Shown one piece after another: positions 10,409 through 22,561 of a DNA stretch of 64,000 nucleotides. Position 1 is the stretch's first letter; the number at the start of each line of letters is the position of its first letter. The notes beneath the pieces were generated by a model. That model was not told where the DNA came from. It did no database searches and saw nothing but the letters and a program-made list of their open reading frames with translations. Position numbers and translations under genes: made by a program. The stretch is from Cedecea neteri NBRC 105707 = ATCC 33855 (GTDB lineage Bacteria; Pseudomonadota; Gammaproteobacteria; Enterobacterales; Enterobacteriaceae): NCBI RefSeq assembly GCF_001571265.1, contig NZ_BCTL01000007.1, forward strand, positions 62,001 through 126,000, written 5' to 3'.

Positions 10409-12067
10409 TTATGGGCCCGGAGGCGCAAACCAGGCGGACTTGAAATCAAACCAGCCTAGCGTGTTCATCCGCACCCCGCGCATGCTGCGCTGCCCTTCAA
10501 TTCGTAACCAGTGGTGAATCAACGGGATAACGTCATTTCGTTCCAGCATTTGCCTGCTCCATTCCGGCAGCGCCAGCGTTTTGCTGTGCCAGCGGCGGGC
10601 ATCGCCCTGCCAGTCGATGGGGATGCACTTTTGAATCAGCGGGACTTCATAGAGCTGGGCGAACAGGGAGTATTCCAGTGGCATAGTGAAGTTTACGCTG
10701 TTCAGCCAGATATCGCTTTCGGCGTCGCCCTGATGCCACTCGTCATAATTGATTTCCTGAATAATCAGCTTCACGCCCTGCTCGGCCAGTAGCTCGGTCA
10801 TTATGTTACTGATCACCCGGTGTTCTACGTGATCGCGGTAGTAGGTGAGGGTAATGCTCTCTAACCCGGTGGGTTTAGCCTGCAGCGGCCCGGGCCGAGA
10901 ATGGTGCCAGCGCGGGAGTAAACCATAGGCCGGGAACCAGTATTGTTGATACTGCTCGGTCGCCCGGTAGATAAGGTTTACCGGGGACAGAATATGCCCA
11001 ATCCATTGGCGCACGTTTTCATTGCAACCCAGGCTGGAGCGGCTATCGAACAGCAGGTAGTAGCAACCTTCTTCCGGGCGGCTTTCTACTGCTTTCTCGC
11101 TGTCCGGCATGCCCTGAAGCTGCACGCCGCAGCTCGACTCTTCACCCACTTCGGGCAATACCCAGAAGTTGACCTCGTCTATCAGCGCCCGGAAGCCAAA
11201 GTAATCATCAAAGGCGTGGATCTTCAGCTGGTTGTGGTTATTTCGCGCCACGGAGTAGGGGCCTGTGCCGACCGGCTGGCTGGCGAAATTTGTCATCGTC
11301 GTCCATTCCCGCGGCAGGATCATGGCGTTGACGCTACCCAGCAGCCAGGGCAACCAGTCATCCGGCTGACTAAGATGAATATCCAGCGTCCAGAGCGTCG
11401 GCGAGGTAATTTGCGTGAGATGGGCAAAAAGCGGCAGGGCGTTGATGCGCTGCAGGGAAGAGATGATATCCAGCATGTCCAGCTCACGGCCATGATGGAA
11501 ATGGATGCCTGGGCGCAGGAAGAAACGCCAGCGTAAAGGAGAAATTTGCTGCCAGTGATGGGCAATATCCGCTTCGAGTTCCCCGTTTTCCTCATTTATG
11601 CGCGTCAGGCCGCTGAAAATCTGGCGGGCAATGTGGGTTTCGGAGCGACGCAGCGCCGAACCGGGCAGCAGATTTAGCAGCGGGCGATAGTAAAGGACAC
11701 GCAGAATATGTCGGCCCTGGCGAAAGCTACGCCCAAGATGAGAAATGAGCATCTGGCGGACAGCGGCTTTGTCGCCGACGATTTGGACCAGTTGATCTAT
11801 GCGATCCTGTTCCAGCAGATCTTCCGCACGCTGCTGCTGGAGCGCCAGCCCGGTATAAAGAAACGTGAGCTGGGAACGCTTTCCTCGCCCGGCCTCAGCC
11901 TGCCAGCTTAGCCAGCCTTTTTCCTGCATGGCGTTGAGTAATGTCCGCATATGGCGGCGGGAGCAGTTGAGCAACTCCGCTAAATCATTCAGCGTGGTTT
12001 CCTGAGGCTTGCCTTCGCAGCATTGCCACAGGCGGATGAACTGTTGTTGCAGACGAGATGAGGACAT
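10409..12067 (-). CDS. sgrR: Transcriptional regulator SgrR (activator of sgrS)
   Basis: A 552-residue regulator of the glucose-phosphate stress response. It senses sugar-phosphate accumulation and activates sgrS; it represses its own gene. The N-terminal winged-helix DNA-binding domain (about 1-110, with [20 protein letters not shown]) is followed by a solute-binding-protein-like domain (about 160-550) starting near [20 protein letters not shown]. The C-terminus [20 protein letters not shown] is the family signature. It is divergent from sgrS with a 67-bp intergenic control region. Its 3' end is 54 nt from the thi riboswitch. Confidence 0.95.
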   Translation of the reverse strand: MSSSRLQQQFIRLWQCCEGKPQETTLNDLAELLNCSRRHMRTLLNAMQEKGWLSWQAEAGRGKRSQLTFLYTGLALQQQRAEDLLEQDRIDQLVQIVGDKAAVRQMLISHLGRSFRQGRHILRVLYYRPLLNLLPGSALRRSETHIARQIFSGLTRINEENGELEADIAHHWQQISPLRWRFFLRPGIHFHHGRELDMLDIISSLQRINALPLFAHLTQITSPTLWTLDIHLSQPDDWLPWLLGSVNAMILPREWTTMTNFASQPVGTGPYSVARNNHNQLKIHAFDDYFGFRALIDEVNFWVLPEVGEESSCGVQLQGMPDSEKAVESRPEEGCYYLLFDSRSSLGCNENVRQWIGHILSPVNLIYRATEQYQQYWFPAYGLLPRWHHSRPGPLQAKPTGLESITLTYYRDHVEHRVISNIMTELLAEQGVKLIIQEINYDEWHQGDAESDIWLNSVNFTMPLEYSLFAQLYEVPLIQKCIPIDWQGDARRWHSKTLALPEWSRQMLERNDVIPLIHHWLRIEGQRSMRGVRMNTLGWFDFKSAWFAPPGP

Positions 12068-12099
12068 AAAAGAGGAACTCCCGGCGGAAACTCATCAAT

Positions 12100-12127
12100 T
12101 TAACTTTCCCTATATTACGTCAATAAT
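12100..12127 (+). promoter_or_regulatory. Candidate sgrS promoter (SgrR-activated)
   Basis: TTAACT at 12100-12105 and AATAAT at 12122-12127 are spaced 16 nt apart, 7 nt before the presumed SgrS 5' end. Both hexamers are imperfect, as expected for an activator-dependent promoter. The gap also carries the start of sgrR on the other strand. Confidence 0.4.
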
Positions 12128-12134
12128 CATCAGC

Positions 12135-12387
12135 GATGAAGCGAGGAGGTGTTTATGAAGCGGTCATCACCTGCGAAGTTTTTCCAACAGTACTTTGCCG
12201 CAACACAGTTTGTTTGTTCTGGATGGCTGGCTCGCCTGACGGTGGAGCAAAGACTAAGGATGCTCGAAGACTTGATGCAGTGGGAGGTTACAACCCCGAT
12301 GCCCGAGAACGCCAACGCGCCGACTCATGTGTGACTGAGTATTGGTGCTTTTCACCGGCCAGCAGCTGTTTACTGCTGGCTTTTTTC
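12135..12387 (+). ncRNA. sgrS: SgrS small RNA (dual function, encodes SgrT)
   Basis: Hfq-dependent sRNA of sugar-phosphate stress; it pairs with ptsG mRNA and others to block translation. The 5' end GATGAAGCGAGG matches the E. coli transcript start. The base-pairing segment ATGTGTGACTGAGTATTGGT (12327-12346) is conserved, followed by the small GGTG/CACC hairpin (12344-12354) and a strong terminator hairpin, GCCAGCAG/CTGCTGGC, with six Ts (12358-12386). At about 253 nt it is longer than the 227-nt E. coli RNA, mainly because the coding part is longer. Confidence 0.93.
12155..12334 (+). CDS. sgrT: SgrT, inhibitor of the glucose PTS permease
   Basis: Small protein translated from SgrS. E. coli SgrT (43 aa) blocks PtsG (EIICB-Glc) transport activity. 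Here the frame gives 59 aa from the ATG at 12155, preceded by GAGGAGG (12143-12149) at good spacing. The conserved core FFQQYFAAT...WLARLTVEQRLRMLEDLMQW lines up with the E. coli protein. The C-terminus (about 16 extra residues after LMQW) runs on until a TGA at 12332-12334, inside the SgrS base-pairing segment. An in-frame GTG at 12149 overlaps the Shine-Dalgarno and is less likely. Confidence 0.87.
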   Translation: MKRSSPAKFFQQYFAATQFVCSGWLARLTVEQRLRMLEDLMQWEVTTPMPENANAPTHV

Positions 12388-12447
12388 GTTTAATCTTTAC
12401 GTATTTAGCGAATACCTCTGACGACACTCTCCTTTTAAGGACACTCC

Positions 12448-13626
12448 ATGCTCTGGTTTTTGACCCGCGCACGCCGTTTTAACCCTGTATACGCTGCCTT
12501 TATGGCCGTCTCCTTCATGATTGGCGTTGCCGGGGCGCTACAGGCTCCAACACTTAGCCTCTTTTTGACCCGCGAAGTTGAAGTTCGGCCCTTCTGGGTT
12601 GGCTTGTTTTACACCGTTAACGCGATAGCGGGGATCGGCGTCAGTTTGTTGCTGGCCAAAAGATCGGATAGCCGGGGCGATCGTCGCAGGCTGATTATGG
12701 TTTGCTGCGTAATGGCGGTGGCAAACTGCGTTCTTTTTGCCTTCAACCGTCATTATCTGACGCTGATTACGCTTGGCGTTATGTTTGCTTCGATAGCCAA
12801 CACTGCAATGCCGCAGATTTTTGCCCTGGCGCGTGAATACGCCGACCGTTCCGCCCATGAAGTGGTGATGTTTAGCTCTATCATGCGTGCGCAGCTTTCC
12901 CTTGCCTGGGTTATCGGGCCTCCGCTTTCTTTTATGCTGGCGCTGAAATATGGCTTCACCACGATGTTCCTTATCGCTGCCGGGATATTCGTTATTTCAC
13001 TGGCGCTGATTATTTTCGCGCTGCCGTCCGTGCCGAGAGTTGAACAGCCTGCAGAGGTGGCGATAACGCAGGTCAGCGGCTGGAAAGACAGCAACGTGCG
13101 TATGCTGTTTATTGCCTCAATGCTGATGTGGACCTGCAACACCATGTACATCATCGATATGCCGCTGTGGATAAGCCAGGATCTCGGGCTGCCGGATGAG
13201 CTGGCGGGCTTATTGATGGGCACGGCCGCCGGGCTGGAGATCCCTGCGATGATCCTCGCCGGTTACTACGTGAAGCGCTTTGGGAAACGTAACATGATGG
13301 TGGCGGCGGTGGCTGCGGGCGTGCTGTTTTACCTTGGGCTAATCCTGTTTCACTCTAAAACGGCGCTAGTGGTATTGCAGCTGTTTAACGCGGTATTTAT
13401 CGGGATTATTGCCGGGATTGGAATGCTGTGGTTTCAGGATTTGATGCCGGGAAGGCCCGGTTCTGCGACGACGCTATTCACCAACAGTATTTCGACGGGC
13501 GTGATTCTGGCTGGCATACTGCAAGGCGCGCTGGCTGAGGGGCTGGGTCACTATTCTGTTTACTGGCTGATGGCGGCGCTTGCGGTGGTCGCGCTGTTTC
13601 TTACTAGCCGGGTTAAGAACGTTTAA
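12448..13626 (+). CDS. setA: Sugar efflux transporter SetA (major facilitator)
   Basis: A 392-residue MFS exporter (12 predicted membrane segments) that excretes glucosides, lactose and related sugars. The length equals E. coli SetA, and landmarks such as VAGALQAPTLSLFL, the loop-2 motif KRSDSRGDRRRL and MLWFQDLMPGRPGSATTLF are conserved. It lies 61 nt after the SgrS terminator and is co-directional; in E. coli read-through and SgrS activity link setA to sugar-phosphate stress. It converges on leuD. Confidence 0.95.
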   Translation: MLWFLTRARRFNPVYAAFMAVSFMIGVAGALQAPTLSLFLTREVEVRPFWVGLFYTVNAIAGIGVSLLLAKRSDSRGDRRRLIMVCCVMAVANCVLFAFNRHYLTLITLGVMFASIANTAMPQIFALAREYADRSAHEVVMFSSIMRAQLSLAWVIGPPLSFMLALKYGFTTMFLIAAGIFVISLALIIFALPSVPRVEQPAEVAITQVSGWKDSNVRMLFIASMLMWTCNTMYIIDMPLWISQDLGLPDELAGLLMGTAAGLEIPAMILAGYYVKRFGKRNMMVAAVAAGVLFYLGLILFHSKTALVVLQLFNAVFIGIIAGIGMLWFQDLMPGRPGSATTLFTNSISTGVILAGILQGALAEGLGHYSVYWLMAALAVVALFLTSRVKNV

Positions 13627-13629
13627 GAG

Positions 13630-13660
13630 TTTCCCCTCGCCAGTAGAGGAGAGGGGAAAA
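13630..13660. terminator. Hairpin between convergent setA and leuD
   Basis: TTTCCCCTC (13630-13638) and GAGGGGAAA (13651-13659) form a 9-bp stem with a 12-nt loop between the setA and leuD stop codons. The A/T-rich stem ends could give a weak bidirectional terminator, but there is no long T run on either side. Confidence 0.5.
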
Positions 13661-13664
13661 CGAA

Positions 13665-14270
13665 TTACCGCATAAATGCAGGCAGCTTTTGCTCGTAGCC
13701 GGAAATAGCGGCTTCGTGCTGCAGCGTCAGGCCAATGCTATCCAGGCCGTTCAACATGCAGTGACGGCGGAAGCTATCCAGCTCAAACGAATAACTTTTC
13801 TCACCCGCCTGAACCGTCTGCGCTTCCAGGTCGACGACAAACTTAATGCCCGGCTGGGCGTCGACCAGCTTAAACAGTTCATCTACCTGCTCATCACTCA
13901 GGATGACCGGCAACAGCTGGTTGTTAAACGAGTTGCCGTAGAAGATGTCGGCGAAGCTTGGTGCAATCACCACTTTGAAGCCGTAATCGGTCAATGCCCA
14001 CGGAGCGTGCTCACGGGAAGAGCCGCAGCCGAAGTTTTCACGCGCCAGCAGGATTGAAGCGCCTTTAAATTCCGGGTAGTTCAGCACGAACTCCGGGTTA
14101 GGCTGCTGCCCGGCATCGTCCAGAAAACGCCAGTCGTTGAACAGGTGTGCGCCAAAGCCGGTGCGGGTGACCTTCTGCAAAAACTGCTTCGGGATAATAG
14201 CATCGGTATCGACGTTTGCCGCATCCAGTGGAACGACCAGGCCGGTATGTTGGATAAATTTCTCTGCCAT
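13665..14270 (-). CDS. leuD: 3-isopropylmalate dehydratase small subunit
   Basis: Small subunit of isopropylmalate isomerase, which with LeuC interconverts 2- and 3-isopropylmalate in leucine synthesis. 201 aa, the usual length. Shows the LeuD swivel-domain landmarks: [16 protein letters not shown] near the N-terminus and [20 protein letters not shown], the substrate-binding loop. Last gene of leuLABCD, 11 nt after leuC. Confidence 0.97.
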   Translation of the reverse strand: MAEKFIQHTGLVVPLDAANVDTDAIIPKQFLQKVTRTGFGAHLFNDWRFLDDAGQQPNPEFVLNYPEFKGASILLARENFGCGSSREHAPWALTDYGFKVVIAPSFADIFYGNSFNNQLLPVILSDEQVDELFKLVDAQPGIKFVVDLEAQTVQAGEKSYSFELDSFRRHCMLNGLDSIGLTLQHEAAISGYEQKLPAFMR

Positions 14271-14281
14271 GGTAGTTCCCC

Positions 14282-15682
14282 TTATTTCAGTGTACGAATA
14301 TCGGCAAAATGACCGGTAACGGCGGCGGCGGCGGCCATTGCAGGGCTAACCAGGTGGGTGCGACCCCCGCGGCCCTGACGGCCTTCGAAGTTACGGTTGC
14401 TGGTAGAGGCACAGCGCTCGCCTGGATTCAGGCGGTCGTTGTTCATTGCCAGGCACATTGAGCAACCCGGCAGGCGCCATTCAAAACCGGCTTCAATGAA
14501 GATCTTATCCAGCCCTTCTGACTCGGCCTGAGCTTTTACCGGACCAGAGCCCGGCACAACCATCGCCAGAACGCCAGGTGCGACTTTACGGCCTTTAGCG
14601 ACTTCCGCCGCAGCACGCAGGTCTTCGATACGTGAGTTGGTGCAGGAGCCGATAAAGACTTTGTCGATGGCGACTTCTGTCAGTGGAATACCGGGCTTCA
14701 GGCCCATATAGGCCAGCGCTTTTTCTGCCGAGGCACGCTCAACCGGATCGTTAAATGACTCCGGGTTAGGAATATTATCGGTGACGGAAATAACCTGGCC
14801 TGGGTTGGTTCCCCAGGTGACCTGTGGCGCGATGTCGGCGGCGTCTAACGTGACGGTAGTGTCGAACTTCGCGCCTTCATCCGTACTGAAGGTTTTCCAG
14901 TACTCAACGGCTTCATCCCAATCCGTCCCTTTTGGCGCATGCAAACGACCTTTCACATAGCTGAAGGTGGTTTCATCCGGCGCAACAATCCCGGCCTTAG
15001 CCCCCATTTCAATGGCCATGTTACACAGCGTCATGCGGCCTTCCATGCTCAGGGCACGAATAGCATCGCCGCAGAATTCAACCACGTGACCGGTGCCGCC
15101 TGCGCTGCCGGTTTTGCCGATGATTGCCAGCACGATGTCTTTGGCGGTGATCCCCGGAGCTGCTTTGCCCTTCACTTCAATTTTCATGGTTTTCGCACGA
15201 CCCTGTTTCAGGGTCTGCGTCGCCAGCACGTGTTCGACTTCGGAGGTACCGATGCCGAAAGCCAGCGCGCCAAATGCGCCGTGAGTAGCGGTATGGGAGT
15301 CGCCGCACACGATGGTCATGCCCGGCAGGGTGATCCCTTGTTCTGGCCCCATAACGTGAACGATGCCCTGATAAGGGTGATTCAAATCATACAGTTCAAC
15401 ACCAAACTCTTTGCAGTTCTTCATCAGTTCCTGCATCTGAATGCGGGCCATCTCGCCGGAGGCGTTGATGTCCTTGGTTTGGGTCGACACATTGTGGTCC
15501 ATCGTGGCGAAGGTTTTCCCCGGCTGACGAACGGGTCGGCCATGGGCGCGCAGTCCGTCAAACGCCTGCGGGGAAGTGACTTCATGCACCAGATGGCGGT
15601 CGATATACAGCAGCGGCGTCTCTTCCGGGGCTTCATACACGACGTGGGCGTCGTACAACTTCTGATATAAGGTTTTGGCCAT
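14282..15682 (-). CDS. leuC: 3-isopropylmalate dehydratase large subunit
   Basis: Large, [4Fe-4S]-containing subunit of isopropylmalate isomerase, aconitase family, 466 aa as in E. coli. The three cluster cysteines are visible in [12 protein letters not shown] (about 347) and [10 protein letters not shown] (about 407 and 410). N-terminal landmarks include [10 protein letters not shown] and [14 protein letters not shown]. It starts 2 nt after the leuB stop, which suggests coupled translation. Confidence 0.97.
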   Translation of the reverse strand: MAKTLYQKLYDAHVVYEAPEETPLLYIDRHLVHEVTSPQAFDGLRAHGRPVRQPGKTFATMDHNVSTQTKDINASGEMARIQMQELMKNCKEFGVELYDLNHPYQGIVHVMGPEQGITLPGMTIVCGDSHTATHGAFGALAFGIGTSEVEHVLATQTLKQGRAKTMKIEVKGKAAPGITAKDIVLAIIGKTGSAGGTGHVVEFCGDAIRALSMEGRMTLCNMAIEMGAKAGIVAPDETTFSYVKGRLHAPKGTDWDEAVEYWKTFSTDEGAKFDTTVTLDAADIAPQVTWGTNPGQVISVTDNIPNPESFNDPVERASAEKALAYMGLKPGIPLTEVAIDKVFIGSCTNSRIEDLRAAAEVAKGRKVAPGVLAMVVPGSGPVKAQAESEGLDKIFIEAGFEWRLPGCSMCLAMNNDRLNPGERCASTSNRNFEGRQGRGGRTHLVSPAMAAAAAVTGHFADIRTLK

Positions 15683-15684
15683 GA

Positions 15685-18353
<2,669 letters not shown>

Positions 18354-18395
18354 GGTTTGGTCCTTTATCTGTCTGAGCGCCTTCGCGACGAGCAT

Positions 18396-18427
18396 AAAAA
18401 AACCCGCGCATTGGCGCGGGTTTTTTC
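18396..18427 (-). terminator. leu operon attenuator
   Basis: CCCGCGC and GCGCGGG pair around a short loop, flanked by As before and a run of Ts after on the transcribed strand (minus). It lies between leuL and leuA, 43 nt before the leuA start. Stalling of ribosomes at the leucine codons of leuL would prevent its formation. Confidence 0.9.
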
Positions 18428-18443
18428 TGTCTGAAGGCTTGAA

Positions 18444-18527
18444 TCAACGCTGATTGTCGCCCACCAGTCTACCGCGCAAATAAGCTGCGTTTAGTAGTAG
18501 ACCAAGTAGGCGGATGCTGCGATTCAT
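18444..18527 (-). CDS. leuL: leu operon leader peptide
   Basis: A 27-codon ORF, ATG at 18527 and TGA at 18444. It encodes MNRSIRLLGLLLNAAYLRGR and then a short polar tail. The control stretch is Leu-Leu-Gly-Leu-Leu-Leu, with four of its five leucines encoded by the rare codon CTA. The position between the leu promoter and the attenuator and the match to E. coli LeuL (28 aa) make the assignment firm. Confidence 0.93.
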   Translation of the reverse strand: MNRSIRLLGLLLNAAYLRGRLVGDNQR

Positions 18528-18561
18528 GTTTCAAGCCCTGTGCAATTTCGTGTTGTATTTA

Positions 18562-18590
18562 TTGGTACTTGATCTCCACGCAGGTGTCAA
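18562..18590 (-). promoter_or_regulatory. leuLABCD sigma-70 promoter
   Basis: On the minus strand, a perfect -35 TTGACA (18585-18590), a 17-nt spacer, and the -10 TACCAA (18562-18567). Transcription would start near 18555, about 30 nt upstream of the leuL ATG, giving a classic attenuation leader. Confidence 0.75.
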
Positions 18591-18741
18591 CCTTTAGACA
18601 AGCAGTGGGATCGCAGGAAGGGTAAGTAGCAGGATCTCGTTCAGTGAAAAATACTGTGAAAGAAAGTTTTCTTAATATATTAATTAAGATTAAAGGAATT
18701 GATGCTATCTAATAATGTGCTGAATTATTGAAATTAATCTT

Positions 18742-18825
18742 ATGAATATGACAGAACTCATGTATTGTTCCTCGTCTGACAGGTTTCTTATTTTCGATAA
18801 AAGCCGAGGTTCTTTATATCGGTGA
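18742..18825 (+). CDS. Possible 27-codon leader ORF upstream of leuO
   Basis: ATG at 18742 to TGA at 18825. The product begins MNMTELMYC and ends SRGSLYR. I recognise no family, and the Shine-Dalgarno is weak. Its stop overlaps the probable ribosome-binding site (GGTGAG) of the next short ORF, an arrangement that could couple their translation. It could equally be chance in AT-rich DNA. Confidence 0.2.
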   Translation: MNMTELMYCSSSDRFLIFDKSRGSLYR

Positions 18826-18830
18826 GTTCT

Positions 18831-18884
18831 ATGGAATGTTTCATCATCATCAATAATAAGCGTGCTGGTTACGCGAATTGTTAA
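18831..18884 (+). CDS. Possible 17-codon leader ORF upstream of leuO
   Basis: ATG at 18831 to TAA at 18884, encoding MECFIIINNKRAGYANC, preceded by GGTGAG at 18821-18826. It begins 5 nt after the stop of the ORF at 18742. It has three consecutive ATC codons. No homology known to me; listed as a candidate only. Confidence 0.2.
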   Translation: MECFIIINNKRAGYANC

Positions 18885-18968
18885 AATCGAGTCCTGGCAG
18901 GAAATATAAAATGGAACTTCAAACTTATGTATTGTGAAATGGACCCCAATTCATTACTGGAGTAAAAA

Positions 18969-19913
18969 ATGGATTGCAGAAGAAATAAGAGTCGGGAGGC
19001 TCTGGATACCATAAAACCCCGGCTACGTAATGTAGACTTAAATTTGCTGACTGTTTTTGATACGGTAATGAGAGCGCAAAGTATCACCGGTGCAGCCAAG
19101 TTGTTGGGGATGTCTCAACCTGCGGTCAGCAACGCTGTTTCCCGGTTGAAAACGACCTTCAATGACGAGTTATTTGTACGTAATGGGCGAACTATACAAG
19201 CAACGACAAGAGCTTTTCAGCTTTATGACGTCATTCGTGATGCCTTGCAGATGGTCCAGAATGAGCTACCTGAAGGGAATTTTGATCCCTTGAGTAGTAA
19301 GCGTCAGTTTACGCTTTGTATAGCCAGTCCTTTGGACAGTAAAATAATGTCGCGTATTTTAGATACCACTAAATATGCTGCGCCGAATGTTCAATTAATT
19401 TTTAAGTCTTCTTTTAATGGCGATATTGAACGGCAGCTACGCTATCAGGAAGTTGACTTTTTGATTTGCTATGATGAAATCATGTGCCCTGAATTTAAAA
19501 AAATATCTTTGTTCGAGGATGAGATGGTTTTAGTCACCGGCAAAGAACATCCCGGCTTTTGCTCGCCATTAACGGCGCGCGATTTCTATCATCAGAAGCA
19601 TGCAGTCACTTCCCCTGAATGTTATGGCTCCTTCAGTTCGCTCTGGTATGACACGTTGAATAAGCAAAAGGCGATTGCCTATCAGGGGATGGCAATGACC
19701 TGTGTATTAAACGTGGTTTCACAAACTCGGCTGGTGGCCGTTGCACCACGCTGGCTGGTTGATTCAGTATCTACTGAATTGAATCTTAAGGTATTCCCTT
19801 TGCCTTTCATCCAGAAAGCTCGCACCTGCTATTTATCGTGGTATAGCTCAGCGGGGCAAGACAAGGGGCATTTGTGGATGCAAAACCAAATAGCAACAAG
19901 CTTATGCCAATAA
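18969..19913 (+). CDS. leuO: LysR-type regulator LeuO (divergent)
   Basis: A 314-residue LysR-family regulator, same length as E. coli LeuO, between leuL and ilvIH as expected. LeuO antagonises H-NS silencing and controls many stress and virulence genes. The N-terminal helix-turn-helix (DLNLLTVFDTVMRAQSITGA...GMSQPAVSNAVSRLK) and the co-inducer domain with AYQGMAMTCVLNVVSQT and RTCYLSWYSSAG are clear LeuO features. The rest differs from E. coli LeuO much more than its neighbours do from theirs. Start ATG 18969 follows GGAG at proper spacing. Confidence 0.88.
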   Translation: MDCRRNKSREALDTIKPRLRNVDLNLLTVFDTVMRAQSITGAAKLLGMSQPAVSNAVSRLKTTFNDELFVRNGRTIQATTRAFQLYDVIRDALQMVQNELPEGNFDPLSSKRQFTLCIASPLDSKIMSRILDTTKYAAPNVQLIFKSSFNGDIERQLRYQEVDFLICYDEIMCPEFKKISLFEDEMVLVTGKEHPGFCSPLTARDFYHQKHAVTSPECYGSFSSLWYDTLNKQKAIAYQGMAMTCVLNVVSQTRLVAVAPRWLVDSVSTELNLKVFPLPFIQKARTCYLSWYSSAGQDKGHLWMQNQIATSLCQ

Positions 19914-20318
19914 CATCAGCAGCATTTTGGATTTTCGGGCCTAAACAGCCCGTTTCCACTTTTTAAAATAAAAAAGCCAGTATTTTCAACTTAAGCATTT
20001 TCTGACTGTGGTCTTCTGACAGCAGCATCATGCTAAATTAATACATAACACACTGCGTTTTTCCGCATCTTTGACATATTCGTCAAGAGTCACCCCCCGT
20101 ATTTAGTCGATCGCTCCGCCATGCACGATTTTTATAGCGGTGAGCGCAATTTCTTCTTTCCCGCTCGCCCTGGCGGGTAATTGCCTGACGGATCTTGAGC
20201 GGTTATGTTAATGGGCTAAACCTATAAAAACGATACAGGCAGAGACACAACCTGTCGCAACGACGGCGTGGAAATGATTTCTGCGCGCGGTCAAAAACGT
20301 GAGCCTGGAGGCAAAACC
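19914..20318. other. leuO-ilvIH intergenic control region
   Basis: 405 bp. In E. coli this is where Lrp binds several sites to activate ilvIH. Here a perfect TTGACA lies at 20071-20076, but I find no good -10 at 16-18 nt, so I do not call a promoter. The first ~130 bp is AT-rich, the rest is ordinary leader sequence. No ORF worth calling. Confidence 0.5.
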
Positions 20319-22043
20319 ATGGAGATGTTGTCAGGAGCCGAGATGGTCGTCCGGTCGTTAATCGATCAGGGCGTAAAGCAAGTATTCGGCTATCCGGGAG
20401 GCGCAGTTCTCGATATTTACGATGCGCTTCATACTATGGGCGGAATCGATCATGTGCTGGTGCGCCATGAGCAGGCTGCCGTGCATATGGCCGACGGTCT
20501 GGCGCGAGCTACCGGAGAGACCGGCGTTGTGCTGGTGACTTCGGGGCCTGGCGCGACGAATGCCATTACCGGCATCGCTACCGCCTATATGGATTCTATT
20601 CCGATGGTCGTGTTGTCCGGGCAGGTCGCAACTTCATTGATTGGTTACGACGCCTTTCAAGAATGCGATATGGTCGGTATCTCTCGACCCGTCGTTAAAC
20701 ATAGCTTCCTGGTAAAACAGGTTGAGGATATCCCGGGGATTATCAAAAAAGCCTTCTGGCTTGCTTCTAGCGGCCGCCCAGGGCCAGTGGTGGTTGATTT
20801 ACCCAAAGACATCATGAGTCCGTTGAACAAGCTGCCGTATACCTGGCCAGATGCAGTCAGTATGCGCTCTTATAATCCAACGACGCAGGGCCACAAAGGG
20901 CAGATTAAGCGCGCGCTACAGACGTTGATTGCGGCAAAAAAACCGGTGATGTACGTAGGTGGCGGCGCGATCAATTCGGCCTGTGAGGCAGAATTGTTCA
21001 CCCTTGCTGAAAAGGTAAATATTCCGGTTGTCTCTTCGCTGATGGGATTAGGTGCGTTCCCCGCCACGCACCGGCAGTCGTTAGGTATGCTAGGTATGCA
21101 CGGCACCTACGAAGCCAATATGACGATGCATCATTCGGACGTTATCTTTGCCGTTGGCGTGCGCTTTGATGACCGAACCACAAACAACCTCGCAAAATAT
21201 TGCCCGAATGCGACGGTGTTGCATATTGATATTGATCCTACGTCTATCTCCAAAACCGTTGCGGCGGATATCCCTATTGTGGGGGATGCCCGTCAAGCTC
21301 TGACACAAATGCTGGACTTGCTTGCTCAGGAAGAAATTCAGCAATCCGGGGATGACATTCGGGACTGGTGGCAGCAGATTGAACAGTGGCGGGCTCGTCA
21401 GTGTCTGGAGTTTGACCGCAACAGCCCGGCGATCAAGCCGCAGGCGGTCATTGAAACAGCTTATCGCCTGACTAAGGGTGATGCTTATGTGACTTCTGAT
21501 GTTGGCCAGCACCAAATGTTTGCCGCGCTTTACTACCCGTTCGATAAGCCGCGTCGTTGGATAAATTCAGGTGGCCTGGGCACGATGGGCTTTGGTCTTC
21601 CTGCAGCGCTTGGCGTGAAGATGGCGCTGCCGGATGAAACGGTCATTTGCGTCACCGGCGATGGCAGTATCCAGATGAATATCCAGGAGCTTTCCACCGC
21701 GCTGCAGTACGGCTTGTCGGTTCTGGTTTTAAACCTTAACAACCGTTATCTCGGCATGGTGAAACAGTGGCAGGACATGATTTACTCGGGTCGCCACTCC
21801 CAGTCTTATATGGAGTCGCTCCCGGACTTTGTTCGCCTGGCTGAAGCTTATGGCCATGTGGGGGTTAGCATTACTAAGCCTGAAGAACTGGAAAGCAAAC
21901 TGGCTCAGGCACTGGAAACCGTGCGCGGTGGGCGACTGGTGTTTGTCGATGTGACGGTTGATGGTACAGAACACGTTTATCCGATGCAGATTCGCGGTGG
22001 CGGAATGGATGAAATGTGGTTAAGCAAAACGGAGAGAACCTGA
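20319..22043 (+). CDS. ilvI: Acetolactate synthase III large subunit
   Basis: Catalytic, TPP- and FAD-dependent subunit of acetohydroxyacid synthase III, the first common step to valine, leucine and isoleucine. I chose the ATG at 20319 (574 aa, [15 protein letters not shown]), preceded by GGAGG, as in E. coli; the ATG at 20268 adds 17 unconserved residues. Landmarks: [14 protein letters not shown], the catalytic Glu in [26 protein letters not shown], and the TPP/Mg motif GDGSIQMN...[10 protein letters not shown]. ilvH follows 2 nt later. Confidence 0.97.
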   Translation: MEMLSGAEMVVRSLIDQGVKQVFGYPGGAVLDIYDALHTMGGIDHVLVRHEQAAVHMADGLARATGETGVVLVTSGPGATNAITGIATAYMDSIPMVVLSGQVATSLIGYDAFQECDMVGISRPVVKHSFLVKQVEDIPGIIKKAFWLASSGRPGPVVVDLPKDIMSPLNKLPYTWPDAVSMRSYNPTTQGHKGQIKRALQTLIAAKKPVMYVGGGAINSACEAELFTLAEKVNIPVVSSLMGLGAFPATHRQSLGMLGMHGTYEANMTMHHSDVIFAVGVRFDDRTTNNLAKYCPNATVLHIDIDPTSISKTVAADIPIVGDARQALTQMLDLLAQEEIQQSGDDIRDWWQQIEQWRARQCLEFDRNSPAIKPQAVIETAYRLTKGDAYVTSDVGQHQMFAALYYPFDKPRRWINSGGLGTMGFGLPAALGVKMALPDETVICVTGDGSIQMNIQELSTALQYGLSVLVLNLNNRYLGMVKQWQDMIYSGRHSQSYMESLPDFVRLAEAYGHVGVSITKPEELESKLAQALETVRGGRLVFVDVTVDGTEHVYPMQIRGGGMDEMWLSKTERT

Positions 22044-22045
22044 TT

Positions 22046-22537
22046 ATGCGCCGGATATTATCTGTCTTACTGGAAAATGAATCAGGTGCGTTGTCCCGGG
22101 TCATTGGTCTGTTCTCTCAGCGTGGCTACAACATTGAAAGCCTTACCGTAGCGCCTACGGATGATCCCACGCTTTCTCGTATGACGATCCAAACCGTGGG
22201 TGATGAGAAAGTGCTGGAGCAGATTGAAAAGCAACTGCATAAGTTAGTGGATGTTCTGCGCGTCAGTGAGCTGGGGCAGGGAGCTTATGTTGAACGTGAA
22301 ATCATGCTGGTGAAGGTGCAGGCCAGTGGATATGGTCGCGAAGAAGTGAAACGCAGTACGGAAATTTTCCGTGGGCAAATCATTGATGTGACGCCAACGC
22401 TTTATACTGTCCAACTTGCCGGGACCAGCGATAAACTCAACGCTTTCCTTGATACGATCCGTGATGTTGCGAAAATTGTCGAAGTGGCCCGCTCGGGTAT
22501 TGTTGGCGTTTCACGCGGCGATAAGATCATGCGTTAG
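22046..22537 (+). CDS. ilvH: Acetolactate synthase III regulatory subunit
   Basis: Regulatory subunit that confers valine sensitivity and stability on IlvI. 163 aa from the ATG at 22046, the E. coli length. The N-terminal ACT domain [33 protein letters not shown] is the valine-binding part; the C-terminal ferredoxin-like domain follows. Translationally coupled to ilvI, and a terminator follows it. Confidence 0.97.
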   Translation: MRRILSVLLENESGALSRVIGLFSQRGYNIESLTVAPTDDPTLSRMTIQTVGDEKVLEQIEKQLHKLVDVLRVSELGQGAYVEREIMLVKVQASGYGREEVKRSTEIFRGQIIDVTPTLYTVQLAGTSDKLNAFLDTIRDVAKIVEVARSGIVGVSRGDKIMR

Positions 22538-22561
22538 TCACTAATGTGATCTAATTCACAT

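Larger units (their letters stand above)
18528..18968. other. AT-rich intergenic region leuL-leuO
   Basis: 441 bp. The leuL-proximal part holds the leu promoter. From about 18640 the DNA is strongly AT-rich (for example TTAATATATTAATTAAGATT), which in E. coli and Salmonella corresponds to H-NS silencing and LeuO autoregulation. Two short ORFs with adjoining ends are also present. I see no repeat or RNA gene in it. Confidence 0.6.

Noticed and set aside
12136-12393. A second frame across SgrS beginning at 12136
   Set aside because: It lacks a ribosome-binding site, starts at the RNA 5' end and runs through the terminator; the SgrT frame has a clear Shine-Dalgarno and homology.
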